Shown: positions 13,150-23,999, numbered from the stretch's first letter. The stretch is 64,000 nt of DNA from Atopsyche davidsoni (GCA_022113835.1 JAILWY010000002.1:7728501-7792500), one strand, 5' to 3'. The notes: generated by a model not told the origin, from the sequence alone. Numbers and translations: made by a program.

Positions 13150-13470
13150 TAATTCCATATTCAGGGTAACGATTCAGCTCGCGCACTTCGCACGGGTTCG
13201 CGTATCTTCGGCTCCGATCTCGTCCCTAGCCCGCCACTAAATAAACCACCCCGGGGGTTGATCAGTCCCGACATTCAAATCGAAGCCTCAAAACCGAGGA
13301 CGTTTATCTCTCAGTGTATTAATTTTATCTGCGAGGCTCTGCCGCGGCGGAGGCTCCAGATGATTTTCTAATTTTGCTAAGTGCCCGCCCCGGGCCGGGC
13401 CGATGGGAAACGCTCGTTTTTATGCTTTTTGTTTGTTGTTTGGATTTTTTGTTTCACTAAGCCGCGGCTT
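13150..13470. promoter_or_regulatory. CpG-rich island with GATA-type motifs
   Basis: GC- and CpG-rich, with TTATCT (reverse of AGATAA) at about 13303 and 13326 and tracts such as CCACCCCGGGGG. The plus frame beginning at 13403 quickly runs into AT-rich sequence. I read this as possible regulatory DNA, without proof. Confidence 0.3.
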
Positions 13471-13479
13471 TATCGGAGT

Positions 13480-14049
13480 GCAGACACATCTGCGGTCGAC
13501 GGATTTTCTTTCATGTACTAAGAAAACTATACATCGTTTGTATAATTTGAATAAAATCAAAACCAATCGAGTCCAATATATAAAAAATGATATATTGGAA
13601 TTCATGGTTAAAAAAAAGTTTCGAGTTAGATTTTTTTTTATAATCAATCTATGCTTAATATTTTCAGTAGAAGAAAAACGATTGTTTTATATTTGGTTCC
13701 ATAAATAAATTAAAAATAATTATTTTTATTTAAATTAACCAATTATAAAAAAAATAAATGAAAATAAGTGTTGGTGATAATTTGAGAACAAATATATTCA
13801 AAGATTTTCAATACAAGCAAATTGATTGATTTTGATAATACTATTTTAGAGATATATTCGAAGCAAATAGTTAAATTTGTAAATTGACATTCAATATTAA
13901 AATTAAAGCGGTGAATGTGTCAATTCTATTCAAATAAAGTCAACAACAAAACACATCAAATATTTTTCACTTTAACATCTTGTATACCTAGATGGACTTA
14001 CGATAGCTCATTGTGTAACATTTCAAAGAATTTGCATACATTTTGGGAA
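13480..14049. other. AT-rich non-coding DNA
   Basis: No recognised feature. Confidence 0.45.
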
Positions 14050-14350
14050 TTCTATGCGTAAACACGAAAAGGGGTACTCTTTACACGAAAGCTGCACAAG
14101 TAGATGCGTCACAAGTCACAGTATCGTAAAAACTGTATTCCCTCAGCGAGACTTATCTGGCAGGGGTCTGCGGGATAAGGTCCGAGGAGCTTATCAAGAT
14201 GTACGGCCCGAGTCCGAGGCGCCCAGCTTCCTGGAGTCTTATGAATTCGCACAAGAGTCAACTAGGGGAGGGATCAAAGGGGATGCCGGCCGATCTGGTC
14301 AGCGATCGGGGAGGATTCACTTTGAACGTGAAAGATTTTATCAAGTCTGA
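14050..14350 (+). other. GC island with an open plus frame
   Basis: An ATG at 14054 opens 98 codons; a second overlapping frame is open from 14199. The predicted peptide is charged and matches nothing I know. Two overlapping open frames point to GC-rich non-coding sequence rather than a gene, and there is no clear donor. Not called as CDS. Confidence 0.25.
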
Positions 14351-15344
14351 ACGGTCACTGGAAGATTCCATTATTCAGATTCGGAAAGGTTTTAATTGAA
14401 ATTTGAGCTTAGATATATCGCCACACCCGGGCACCCCCAAAAGTTCAGATGTACAAGATCATGGAAATGTTTACAATTAAATCAGCATATTTATTTGTAG
14501 TATATACGTTGACTTATATATAAAAAATATATTTAGAATTAAAACATGTAAGACACCCGAAGAAAATTAATGCCATCTATATATGGTATGGCAGGCGAAT
14601 GATTCGTATTTAACAAGTGTTTAACTTTGCACAAAATATATTTTAAGTATCAGTTAAGAAATGAGAATAAACAATTATAAAACAGAAGTAAATTACTACT
14701 GATACGTTATTAATATAGAAATTAAGATATTTGCGATTAAATCATACACGTAGCATGAAAATAATCATATTCAAAATGAAATACAAATAATTATTAAATA
14801 TTATTGCAGAGTTGCGATAAGTATTGGAACGAATCAAAACTTTGGAATTTATTTTTATAAAATAAATAACACCGAAGTTTGGTAAAATCAAATTAATATC
14901 TTGTTAGAAATAATTGCAGGCAGCTTAAGTTGTAAACTAAAAGGTTAAGTTGGATGGAGCTTACGTCGAATTAAACATCACACTCGAGTAGTGAGTATTT
15001 TGTGCTACAGACGTTACTAAGTTTTGGTGTTTTAGAAACGCTTCGCTATCGAAACTTAGAAACAAACTAGACACTGATATTGAAACCGAAGTACAGAGTA
15101 GACACTGATATGGTGGGCGGGTGGAGATCATATTTTAGAATAGCTTTAGGAAACGTAAAGTACTGAATACATCATATCCAACAACGTTGTTTCACAGAAT
15201 AATCGATTTCTGAACAACGAAGACGCATTATGCTGATGATACAATGGATATTCAATATTATAGAAAATATAGGCCAAAAAATATTAAATTACAAATTTTA
15301 ATCGAATCTTATTAAAGCTTGTTAATAATTATTAAAAGTGATGG
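14351..15344. other. AT-rich non-coding DNA
   Basis: No element recognised. A short direct repeat TAGACACTGATAT occurs at about 15067 and 15101. Confidence 0.45.
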
Positions 15345-15743
15345 ATAATTTTTGACAGAAAGTACTTGTTGTAATTATATTTTGATATTATAAATAAAAG
15401 CTCTTTTGTAATTTTTCCACGTGTTTTTATTTCATGGTAATCGGATTTGCCAACTTGTTTCATTGGCATTTTCAAAAGAACTTTAATTGAAAATGCCAAC
15501 GAAAAAAGATGGCTAAACCAGTCACCAATAAATAACGATACGTGGAAAGATCTCAAAATAATTTTTATGTAAATTGTTAGAATTTTGACAGTAAGGAAAA
15601 AATTTGAAAGAAATTTTTGTCTGAATATGCCAAACAGAACAAATTGGTAAAACTAACCACATTAAAAATAAAACGAGGAAAAATACTGGAAAAATCGAAA
15701 TGGAATTCCACCAAGCACTTTCTGACAAAAATAATGAATACAT
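15345..15743. mobile_element. Foldback element, hammerhead-like family 2, diverged
   Basis: Outer arms TTTTTGACAGAAAGTACTTG (from 15351) and CAAGCACTTTCTGACAAAAA (about 15714) are inverted copies. Inside, a second inverted pair (15417-15543) brackets a hairpin centred near 15485 with TTGGCATTTTC and GAAAATGCCAA arms, and another diverged unit lies at 15638-15690. Units resemble the better copy at 39940-40020 (TGCCAAC ... GAAACCGGTC), but the GAAAC core is decayed. No coding capacity. Confidence 0.55.
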
Positions 15744-16410
15744 AATTTTTTTAACAAAAATTTTTTTTCAGTCGATAAAATTACAATTTCTGTAATACTG
15801 GGTTTAACAAATATTTATTATTAAGGTTTTAGATTTTTACGGTTTTATAGAGCAGATGTTTAAAAGTAGTGCCTAATCAATACTCGTGTTTCTTTGTTAG
15901 TAAAATTTTCAAAGGGCACGAATTTGTTATCTTATAAAAATTCTAGAATTGTATGATTGTACAGGCACAGCGGATATTAACAGGTACGAGTATATTTTGG
16001 TCACAACAACAAAAAGGACTTTGGGTCAATGAGATACGTTTCAGATTCACACGCAGTGTGCTCAAAAGGAGTGAAAATAAAAATAAAATACGCGAAATCT
16101 AAATTTATAACTTTTGAAACAAAGCATCCGAGCGAAAGTATTGTTGGAGTTAATTTTAGCAACTGTAATATTTGAAAAAGCTTTTATATACAAAAAAAAA
16201 ACATAAGTAATCAATCACCGCTATTTACAGCGCTGTTAATGCGAAAAAATATACAAATATTAATTTTTTTTACGAGAAAGCAGGCACTTTTCCTGATTAA
16301 AATAATACTAGTCCGTCATCAATTTATTAAATATTACCTGAAAAAATATTAAAAAACATTATACAAATAAACTCAAATGAGAATAAAATTTGACAAATAG
16401 TTCCATTTTA
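15744..16410. other. AT-rich non-coding DNA
   Basis: No recognised feature. A minus-strand TTTTTTCAG followed by GTAATATT at 16336 is a weak recursive-splice-like site. Confidence 0.4.
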
Positions 16411-16555
16411 ATATTTTAAATAAAATAATTGAGTATTTTTTCCATATGATAATGTTTATTGATGACCGGTTTCGCCGACCTTTCACGTTTCCATTATCAA
16501 ACTGATGGCTCAGTAACGTGTGAAAAAATCACTCAAGTATTTTATTTAAAATAGT
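16411..16555 (-). mobile_element. Foldback element, hammerhead-like family 2
   Basis: The arms (ATTTTAAATAAAATA and TATTTTATTTAAAAT with further imperfect pairing) bracket a unit that on the minus strand reads TTGATAAT, a stem region, then GCGAAACCGGTCATCAATA. The order matches a hammerhead ribozyme layout (core, stem II, GAAAC, short stem III, C), but the core CUGAUGA is UUGAUAA here, changing two conserved positions. It ends 11 bp before the piggyBac-like element that follows. Confidence 0.55.
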
Positions 16556-16566
16556 AACTCTATTAA

Positions 16567-17171
16567 CACACTAAAGGCGGGGCGGGTACTAGTACCCGTC
16601 TCGCGGACTGCTGTTTAAAAGCGGGGCGCGTATTATTGCTGTCTAAAAGCGGCAGAAGGTCATTTTACTCTTTAGGTTTACCGCTCGTAATGTTTGTTTA
16701 GACTCGTCAACGTTACTTCTACCAATACTGTCCAGTGATTCTGAGTGACAATGAAGAAGTGGAGTGGCCAGAGATTGATAATCCTCCAATTATTGAACAA
16801 TTTTTAGGACAAGGTGGTGTTGATGTGATGCCAAGTAATCCGCAAAGTGTGTATGAAGTGGTTCAACTTTTTATAGGAAACGATTTATTTGACTACATGC
16901 AAATCAAAGAGTGTATAGACTAGATTTCACACGCGCAATTTTACGCGAATTTTGCCCGCTACGCACATCAGTTTAGTCAAATTGGTTACCCGCTTAAAAT
17001 ATAAATATAATATAAGCTATTGTGTAACAATAACATTTCATTTATTAACAAAAATCTCATAATTAACTCGGAGTTGCTAAACGGAAGAAAAAAAAATCAA
17101 AGAGTGTATAGACTAGATTTCGTCCGCTACGCACATCAGTTTAGTCAATTCGGTTACCCGCTTAAAGCGTG
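16567..17171 (+). mobile_element. piggyBac-like element, 605 bp, internally rearranged
   Basis: Flanked on both sides by TTAA (16563-16566 and 17172-17175), the target duplication of the piggyBac superfamily. The left end reads CACACTAAAGGCGGG and the right end, reversed, CACGCTTTAAGCGGG, an imperfect terminal inverted repeat. It carries the start of a piggyBac-type transposase frame (16739-16923). The right-hand region is duplicated: AAATCAAAGAGTGTATAG occurs at 16901 and 17094 and both copies run on to GGTTACCCGCTTAAA, the first lacking the terminal bases and the second lacking about 28 bp found in the first. Subterminal repeats (AAAAGCGG) follow the left end. Non-autonomous and probably old. 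Confidence 0.75.
16739..16923 (+). pseudogene. piggyBac transposase N-terminal fragment
   Basis: About 60 codons are open, ending in TAG at 16921. The peptide starts with an acidic stretch (LSDNEEVEWPE), then FLGQGGV and later SVYEVVQLFIGNDLFDYM. In piggyBac-family transposases an acidic N-terminus leads into an F-x-G-x-x-G motif and then a P-x-x-x-F-x-x-F-F helix at the beginning of the DDE_Tnp_1_7 domain; the order and spacing here agree. The catalytic aspartates, which lie much further downstream in full-length proteins of roughly 500-600 residues, are absent. The frame has no upstream ATG that I trust, so the start is uncertain. Call rests on motif order and the TTAA-flanked element around it. 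Confidence 0.6.
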
Positions 17172-17294
17172 TTAATCAATGTAATCGGTAGTTTATTTAT
17201 TACAAACGCAGTCAACTTTTTTTATGTAAGAATTAAATTGAGTATATATTCATAGCGAGCACAAAATTAAACACAACATTATCACCGCGATAAA

Positions 17295-17575
17295 TCATAC
17301 AGCGAAAAGAGTCAGTCGCCTGGACGCAGCATCGATCAGGGCGGGAGGAGCCGGGGCCGAGCTGCGATGAAGCCCGCGATAGGGCCCTTTAATTTCGGCG
17401 CGGCGCCGAAACAATGGGCGCGGGGAATGTCCAGCATTTACATACAATAATTCAGGGACCCTGCGCGGCGGTGGGCGGGGGACCCCGCGGGGAGCCCTCG
17501 ATGGATGACGACTGCAGACACCCTGCAGATATGCAAGGGAGTCTGTGAAAGATCGCGGCGATATGACTGCGGATT
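17295..17575. promoter_or_regulatory. CpG-rich island with SOX/POU-like motifs
   Basis: Very GC-rich (for example GGCGCGGCGCCG, GGGGACCCCGCGGGG) with embedded AT cores: ACAATGGGCG (SOX-like) near 17412, ATATGCAAG (octamer-like) near 17530, TTTAATTTCGG near 17389. No open frame with splice sites. This composition fits a developmental enhancer or promoter; that is inference. Confidence 0.35.
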
Positions 17576-18839
17576 TACAATAATGTACCGAAGGTGATAT
17601 TTGATATGCGATTGGATTGTTTAAAAATTGTTTTATATTCGTGAAGTTGACGTTGGTTGTAACTCAAAGCGCTGTGTCGATTATTACTGAGATATTGAAC
17701 TTCGCGAAAAGCAAGTGTGCTCACGAGCATTGAGCGTTTATAGCGGGTATATATTATAATGTATTGGGATATTCTATAATACATGGGATAGCACACAAGT
17801 CACGCACATATCATGGAAATAAATGTAAAACAGCTGGTATAATTGGGTTACGCCTATCTTGCATTTATTATGCGTATAATGTTGAAATTCATTTTTTTTT
17901 AAATGAATATTTAATACATTTGTCTAAGTAGCAAGCGATGTAAGAATAAATTCCTTTGACAAATATTACGAGTAAAAGTTGATAATGAATTGCACCATTA
18001 ATTTCGCAAGACAGAAAAATATCAGATCGGATTTCCAGTCTTTCGTGAACTCAAAGCGCGTGCTGTCAGGAGGTTCAATTATTAATTTATAGCCGCCGTT
18101 ATTCCTAAATAGGCTATTATATGAATGGCCGGGAATCGCAGGTATAAGTGCGTTATTATTCAAAGGTTATCTTGTCACCGCTTCGTCGGGCATTTCCTCC
18201 CACGCGAGTCCTTTAAAAGTTCATCAGAGCCAGCCTCGAGACGCTAGATACAAAGTCGCCGATGCTGGAAAGGAGCAATGACCGGCGCCGGCTTCGTTAG
18301 GCTAAGCCGAGGATGCTTATAGACCTTCGTAGCTGCAATAACTCTTTGATAAATAGTCCCACTATAAGTATAACCGTTGTAATGATTTTGTTGGTTACCT
18401 CCTACATTATTTCTTCGATATGCATACCAATGTGAAACAGAAACAACAAACAAGTCACTGTATGTTCCTTTGTAGAACCAATCTTTCAGTAATAACAATT
18501 AGGTGATAATAGCAGAGATTTGTGAATTTACAATCATATAAATTAATAAAATTTATATTCTTTTAAGACTAATTTAAAGTGAAATGAAATCGGAAAACAA
18601 ACATGAAAATCAAAACTTAAACAAATATTTTGTGCTGAGAAAATGGTACATTTAAAACTGCGCAAGGTTTGAAAGTACACTTTGAAGGCGTTTTATGATT
18701 TTTTCAGCAGATAAACGCAGTGCTTATACTGTTTTATTACCCTGAAACATTTCTTATAATAACAAAAAAAAAAAATACGCCGTAAAATACCTCCATTTTA
18801 TGCTTTAAAAATAATAATAATAAACATCGTTTTATGTCC
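17576..18839. other. Non-coding DNA
   Basis: Mostly AT-rich with a moderate-GC patch at 18160-18340. No exon, RNA gene or repeat family recognised. Confidence 0.4.
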
Positions 18840-19525
18840 CTCGACACCTCGGATGAGAGCTGCGGGCGCGTGCTCCACATTATTACTGTGCAGATAAGTA
18901 GAAAAAATGGTTACAATAATAAATAAAAAGCAATAAAGTGCGCGGACGCGGGGAAACATTCTGTTGTCAATTCCGTTCAGTCCATTTATAAGTCGTAGCC
19001 ATAGTGTGTATGTATCCGAGGGACGGGATTCCTCGCATAAAACACGTATCGAAGGGCGCGGCGAGGCATTTCGGGAGATTCCAGAAGATTCGGCCGCTGT
19101 AGCTTATGTCGCGTGTTATGTTTTGAGTTATGCCCGACGTCCATTTTACGCGACCACCTATGCACGAGGCCGCAGGGAAAACAATAATGTGCCTGTGGTT
19201 CGTTAAAATCACACTTTTTACACAATTAACAAGCTTGAATAGAAAACTTGCAAATGTAATGTGACTCATTTTTTTTTTTTTATACGAAACTGGGAACAGA
19301 GTTTTTGAAGGTCTCAATGCGGTCATATTCAAATATACTAAAAAAAATTGAATAATGGCGCGATAAAAATAAATCGAACTTGATATGTACGGTGCCCAAG
19401 AGGGCATGGGGTCTTGACCTCCGGCCTCGCGCGCAGGTGGCCTCAGCGGTCGAGAGACGCCACGGAAGTGAGCTTTATCGCCCCTCGGATGTTTAAGTCA
19501 CGGCTTAGTCCATAAGTTTTGATCT
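18840..19525. other. GC-rich islands, unassigned
   Basis: Two GC-richer patches (18840-19200 and 19385-19525). The minus strand between 18967 and 19407 is open for 146 codons, the longest in the window, but the composition changes along it, the encoded peptide looks random, and overlapping frames on both strands are also open. I do not call a gene. Confidence 0.3.
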
Positions 19526-20869
19526 TTTCGGTAGCGATGCGGAAGTTATGGCGGTTTTATGGGGAGCTTAGCAATTGATTTTGCATGCTCTGTGTTTATC
19601 TTTCGGACGTGGATTGGAGGGAACTCCCCTCTCTCGCGTTCGTGGCAATAAAGTGTTTAAATGTTCTTAATATAATGGTTTTTTGTATGAGATATAACAT
19701 TTTTAGAGCGTTATCAAGAATATCACGTCACGGTGTCGATCATGAAATTTGGGAATTTTATGATAATAACGCAATTACTAAGTTGAAGCACTTGAAAAAC
19801 TTGTGACAATATTCTTTAGAGATTAGAAGTGTATTATATTTATCCACAGATTTTAAAAAAATCGAAGAAATATTTTATCTAGTAGTGCCTTCTGTTATCA
19901 GGAATGCTTTTAAAACAAAACGACTGGAGGATCGACGCTTTATGTAATATTATTATTGTACTTTTGCAAAAACCTACAATACAGAAAAGTGCAAAACTAG
20001 GTGATAAAAAACAAATAAAAATTAAAGTGAAATCAAGTTAGGTTTTGAACTAATGTATATATGATGCAAATAATGAAGGGAAGCAATTTTCTTTGGTTAT
20101 TATTTATAATTTGCTCCAAATTATTTTGATATATAAGTATGAGGTATTTGTATAATGAAAAGTTACAAATTTTTATTTTGATACTTGAACATCCTCAGAG
20201 ATTTATGAAGACACATCACGGTGATCGAAACCTTAGATAACTATTAATAAGAAAGACTTTCGCTACATTGTTTTGATTTTACTAGTTATATATATCGTTT
20301 AATATATATATATAGCAACAACAACAAAAAAATTGAACGGAACATGCGATGAGGACATGCATTTCCCGTTGCTCGAGATTCAGCGCTTCCGGTTCCCGAG
20401 CACAGCCGCCGGAAGCCGCCTTGCATGGGCGGCTCGTCGGAAGAGACCCCTCGCAGAGGTTTCACTGAAATGCACTTTGAAATCTCTGCATATACAAATA
20501 ATAAAATTGATCGATTATATTATAAGTATTGTCATAATTATATCAAATTGATTATTTCTTGTTATTGTTATTAAGTGCTTTCGAATAACTTTTTTTATTT
20601 AAAAAAAAGCTTTTTCAATTTCGTAAATATATTTTTAATAAGTTACACCACACATTTCAGCTGTGCAATAAATATATATGTAACTCATTTTTATGTCAAA
20701 ACACACAGGTCACTATTTTTATTTGAATTTTAATATTTTCATTTTCTTTGCGTCCCTTCAAAGCGATCTTGTTTGTGATGTTTGAATTAAATATAAGATC
20801 AGTTGATCGTGCGAATTGGCAATGCGACCGAGTGGATATGCAACAAAATAATAGTGAAGAGACGCGACA
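19526..20869. other. Mostly AT-rich non-coding DNA
   Basis: A small GC-rich patch at 20335-20480 (CGGTTCCCGAGCACAGCC region) has no splice context. Nothing else recognised. Confidence 0.4.
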
Positions 20870-21089
20870 TGTAGACGGGCGTAGGGCGAGGGTTGCGCGG
20901 AGTGCGAGGGCTGGTGTAGTAAGTGGGAAACCCAGATTATGGTAATATCCTGCAGGAGACGCTGGGCTGAATGGTTGCTGATTTTGTTAGAGGGGGGACT
21001 ACTAGATCCTGGTCTCTCCTTTGATACGCTCGTGTTAACTGAATGGAGCGAGCTGAATTCAGGAGCGGTCTGCGGGATGAAAGGATTCA

Positions 21090-21155
21090 ATGTGTGAACA
21101 GGACGTCGGCGAGAGTGGAGGCGGGGGTGGAAACGCACGAAGAAATGCAAACAGG
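21090..21155 (+). other. Candidate first coding exon (22 codons)
   Basis: In a GC-rich island (20870-21155), an ATG at 21090 opens a frame of exactly 22 codons ending in AGG, directly followed by GTAAGTGG, a near-perfect donor at 21156. The peptide starts MCEQDVGESG, continues with a glycine run, and ends NARRNANR. An in-frame TGA lies upstream, so the ATG would be the true start. I do not recognise the peptide and the start context is ordinary. It could be a phase-0 5' coding exon of a gene continuing on the plus strand; no partner exon is identified nearby. The opposite strand is also open for 130 codons over the same island, which weakens the coding argument. Confidence 0.3.
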
Positions 21156-21473
21156 GTAAGTGGTATTATCGTTCTTGTGAAAAGAAGCTGTTTACATCTT
21201 ATCTATAATAAATCCGTAAAAAAGGTTTTATAATACCGTGATTTTCAACATTTTGTAATCAATTGTTGCATATAAGGTAAACTTGTACAGTGTTGAAATT
21301 TTGCGTTGTTACTTTTAGTCAAACTTGTTCTATCTATAAATAATGAAAATAACAAAATAAACAGTTTAACGCGAAATTTTATAGTTTCTATGATTGTGTG
21401 TAAAAAAAGGGACATTCGTATATCTTATTTTTACATAAACTGGTAATTCGTTTTATTGACTTATTTATTTTAA

Positions 21474-21580
21474 TTGATATGATTAAGTACATTTTTTCAG
21501 ATATTGAAAAATCAATCAAAAATAAAACCTGTATAGGCAAAATTGCACCTACTGTGACGGTTTTCACAAAAAAGAATATA
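21474..21580. mobile_element. Solo arm of the tRNA-containing foldback family (copy D)
   Basis: Contains GATTAAGTACATTTTTTCA, then AATCAATCAAAAATAAAACCTGT and a GGCAAAATTGCACCTACTGTGA block. The same blocks in the same order appear as the outer arm of copies at 41350-41460 and 47750-47830. The tRNA-like core and the other arm are missing. Confidence 0.6.
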
Positions 21581-21699
21581 TATTTATTTTAACTTTTAAC
21601 ATATTTATTTTACGATTTAAGACAATTCACTCGTAATTTTTAACCGAGTTTCATATTCACTGATATCAGTCGTTTGTTTAGTATTAAAATGATCATAAT

Positions 21700-21920
21700 T
21701 ATAATGATAAAGGTAACATTGTATTATTTCTTCACTTTGAGTTTATTATATTTTTTTGCATGATTAGTTTCGAATTAGTTTTTTTTAACAGACTTTAGTT
21801 ATGCATCTGATGATGACCTAGTATGCAAAAAATATAATAAACTCAAAGTGAAGAAATAATACAAAGTTATAATAATGGATCTTCACGAATCGAATGCCTT
21901 GTCCCTCAACAAGATTAAAA
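21700..21920 (+). mobile_element. Hammerhead-bearing foldback element, locus 1 (broken)
   Basis: Arms ATTATTTCTTCACTTTGAGT and ACTCAAAGTGAAGAAATAAT are exact inverted copies. The sequence after the right arm (AATGGATCTTC ... AATGCCTTGT ... CAACAAGAT) also follows the arm at 62820-62865 and, reversed, precedes the arm at 58646. Inside, 21803-21826 reads GCAT, CTGATGA, T, GACC, then TAGTATGC: stem II's second strand and GAAAC are missing, consistent with deletion between the two CTAGT repeats present in the intact copy. The left ribozyme copy is also damaged (TTAGTTTCGAATTAG). No protein is encoded. Confidence 0.7.
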
Positions 21921-23394
21921 TGATCGACAAAATTTTTATCGATTTAATTACACCATGCTTGTTTCTTGGTTTTTTGCATAAATATATCTAGGCTTAGTAT
22001 ACTGGCAAGTGGAAGGAAGTTGTGTCATTACAAATTCAATATCGCCAAACACTAAAATTGGCCTAAGACGTCTGACCACTGATGTGCCGGGCACCGCAGA
22101 TCCTCCCCTGCCGCACCGGACCTCCCCTGGGGTCCTCCCCCTCCTGAGGTCTCCGTGAATAGTTGACTCGGAGACTACTCCTTGATTAAACGCCGTAGGA
22201 TGGCACTTCGAATTAGTTTTGAATCGGAGGGAACTGAATGTTTGTGTGATTGATTATTATCTCCTTGATTAAATTGAAATCTTATTTTCATTTAAGAAAT
22301 TTTTATTGATTTCAAATACATTCTTAAAATCTTTCAGATTAAATTTGGTACATACGTCATCACTCAGTTCAAATAAAACTTAATTATTCATTTTAAACGA
22401 TTACTACCTCGCATTTTATATTACTTCAGGTATAATTTATATCAGGTATAACTAAGATGCAAAACCAATTAATATATATAAATGATATAATTACACAGAG
22501 TATAACGTCCCACGAGGCACACGTAGTAAAAAAAATTCTCAATTTTATCTCTAAAAAAGAAAATACAGACGTCTTAATCAAAATAAAGGAATCTCATAAA
22601 ATACAATCAAAATAAATAAAAGACAAAAAGAAGAAAATTTATATCCGACGAAAAAAATATGACAAGCATTTTTTACGTTTACCCAAAGAGAAGATATTTT
22701 ATGCTCACGATGATATATCGATACTGAAGTAATCCAAGGGGCGGGCCAATATTGGTACGTGATTTTGTTTTCTGTCCTTACCTACCCGAAACCCTCCCCA
22801 CTTCTTAATACTGTCCACTTTCCTCGACCCTTATATATACCTCAGGCATTCCTGTAAGGCAATCCCATCAGGCAGTACTGCCTCTGTACATGTCAACAGG
22901 TATAGGGTGGTTCATCTTATTCTCATTTTTACCATACTTATAAAATTTGAAGTTTATAGACAACCACGCTAAAATGGAAATTGAAAATAAAAATTAAAAC
23001 AATCAATGTTTAACTAAAGCGTTGAGGTGATTAAAAGTTATTTTTTATTCAACCTTGCAGAGAGTCAATAACACAAAAACATATTCAAAACCCCACGAAA
23101 AGTATGTGATATTATTAAATCTGTTTTGATGACACGAATGAACGTTTTTACCGCATCATTTAGTTAATATTTTACTTAAGTTTATAAATTTGCCAACCAC
23201 ATGCCTCGTTTACAATTAAACAAATTTAGAAAATAATAGATTTATTCACTAGATGACATTCAACTCTTTCAAATTGATGTTTGTTTGGTATATCAGAAAA
23301 TCGGCACATTTAAAACGAGGCATATATAATATACGTATATATATATCTTCTCTTGTGTCGCTTAAATGTTTCAATTGTGTTCGTCGAGTTGGCA
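21921..23394. other. Non-coding, two moderate-GC patches
   Basis: A C-rich patch at 22075-22200 and another at 22740-22920. The latter has TTATATATACC (22830) followed about 30 bp later by ATCAGGCAGTACTGCC, a TATA-plus-initiator-like arrangement that could belong to a promoter or LTR, but no further LTR features are visible. Confidence 0.3.
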
Positions 23395-23570
23395 ATTAGC
23401 AAATAGAGTATGGGAGAGGATCGAACCGCCTCGGGGTAAATGGTCGCTTAAGGCCCCCGCCCCTCGCCTCCTCGAGCCCTCCGGCCGGCCTTCCTGCCCC
23501 AGGAGATGCTCTCTTACGGGAAATTGAATGAGACCGACCGACGACGGTAGCACCACGGCCTTCACTCCGT
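23395..23570. promoter_or_regulatory. GC-rich island
   Basis: A sharply bounded GC-rich block. The minus strand is open for 64 codons without an ATG and contains a donor-like CCCGTAAGAG near 23515. Regulatory block or exon cannot be separated from sequence alone. Confidence 0.25.
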
Positions 23571-23823
23571 TTTATATGCTAACATCCAGTCAGTGAATCC
23601 CTTTAAATACTACTCAGTCCTTGAAAAAAAAAAAACGGATTTACTGTGAGCTAGAGTTTACGTTTTACACTATCGAGCCAGAACGATGATGAATATCAGC
23701 TTTGAAAAAAAAATTGCAAACTTATTAATAGGACCAGTTTTTTTCAGACGATTTTCTTCAAAAAATGCTGATGTACTCTATTGTATTGAAAGATATGCGC
23801 TTTGGTAGCAAATAAAACATTAC

Positions 23824-23874
23824 CGATACTTCATTTTCGGCAGTCAAAGGAGTGAGAAGATCACATTTTCTTAC
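23824..23874 (-). other. Recursive-splice-like site and 51-nt candidate exon, minus strand
   Basis: On the minus strand a long pyrimidine tract (TATTTCTTTTTGTTGCAG) ends at 23875 and is followed immediately by GTAAGA, so the acceptor regenerates a donor: the juxtaposed CAG|GTAAG arrangement known from recursive splicing (ratchet) points in long insect introns. Downstream, 51 nt remain open in phase 0 (VRKCDLLTPLTAENEVS) up to a weaker donor GTAATG. This can be read as a zero-length exon, as a recursive-splice exon, or as an in-frame cassette exon. The acceptor is one of the strongest in the window. No gene product is recognised. Confidence 0.4.
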
Positions 23875-23999
23875 CTGCAACAAAAAGAAATATACAAATT
23901 ACAAAAAAAAAAAAATAAACACACGACACGTTTTCAATTATTATGGCAATTGAAAAAATAAATGATACATTTGATTAATTGATTTCGCGCCCCGGTTAG

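Noticed and set aside
18967..19407. Longest open frame in the window, 146 codons, minus strand
   Set aside because: Composition shifts from AT-rich to GC-rich along it, overlapping frames are also open, the peptide has no recognisable motif, and no splice or start context supports it.
20758..21150. 130-codon open frame, minus strand
   Set aside because: It overlaps the GC island whose plus strand has a better-supported ATG-to-donor block; openness is explained by low stop-codon density in GC-rich DNA.
22820..22870. TATA box plus initiator-like word, possible promoter or LTR
   Set aside because: No open frame, LTR partner, primer-binding site or duplication nearby; TATATATA words are common in this AT-rich sequence.
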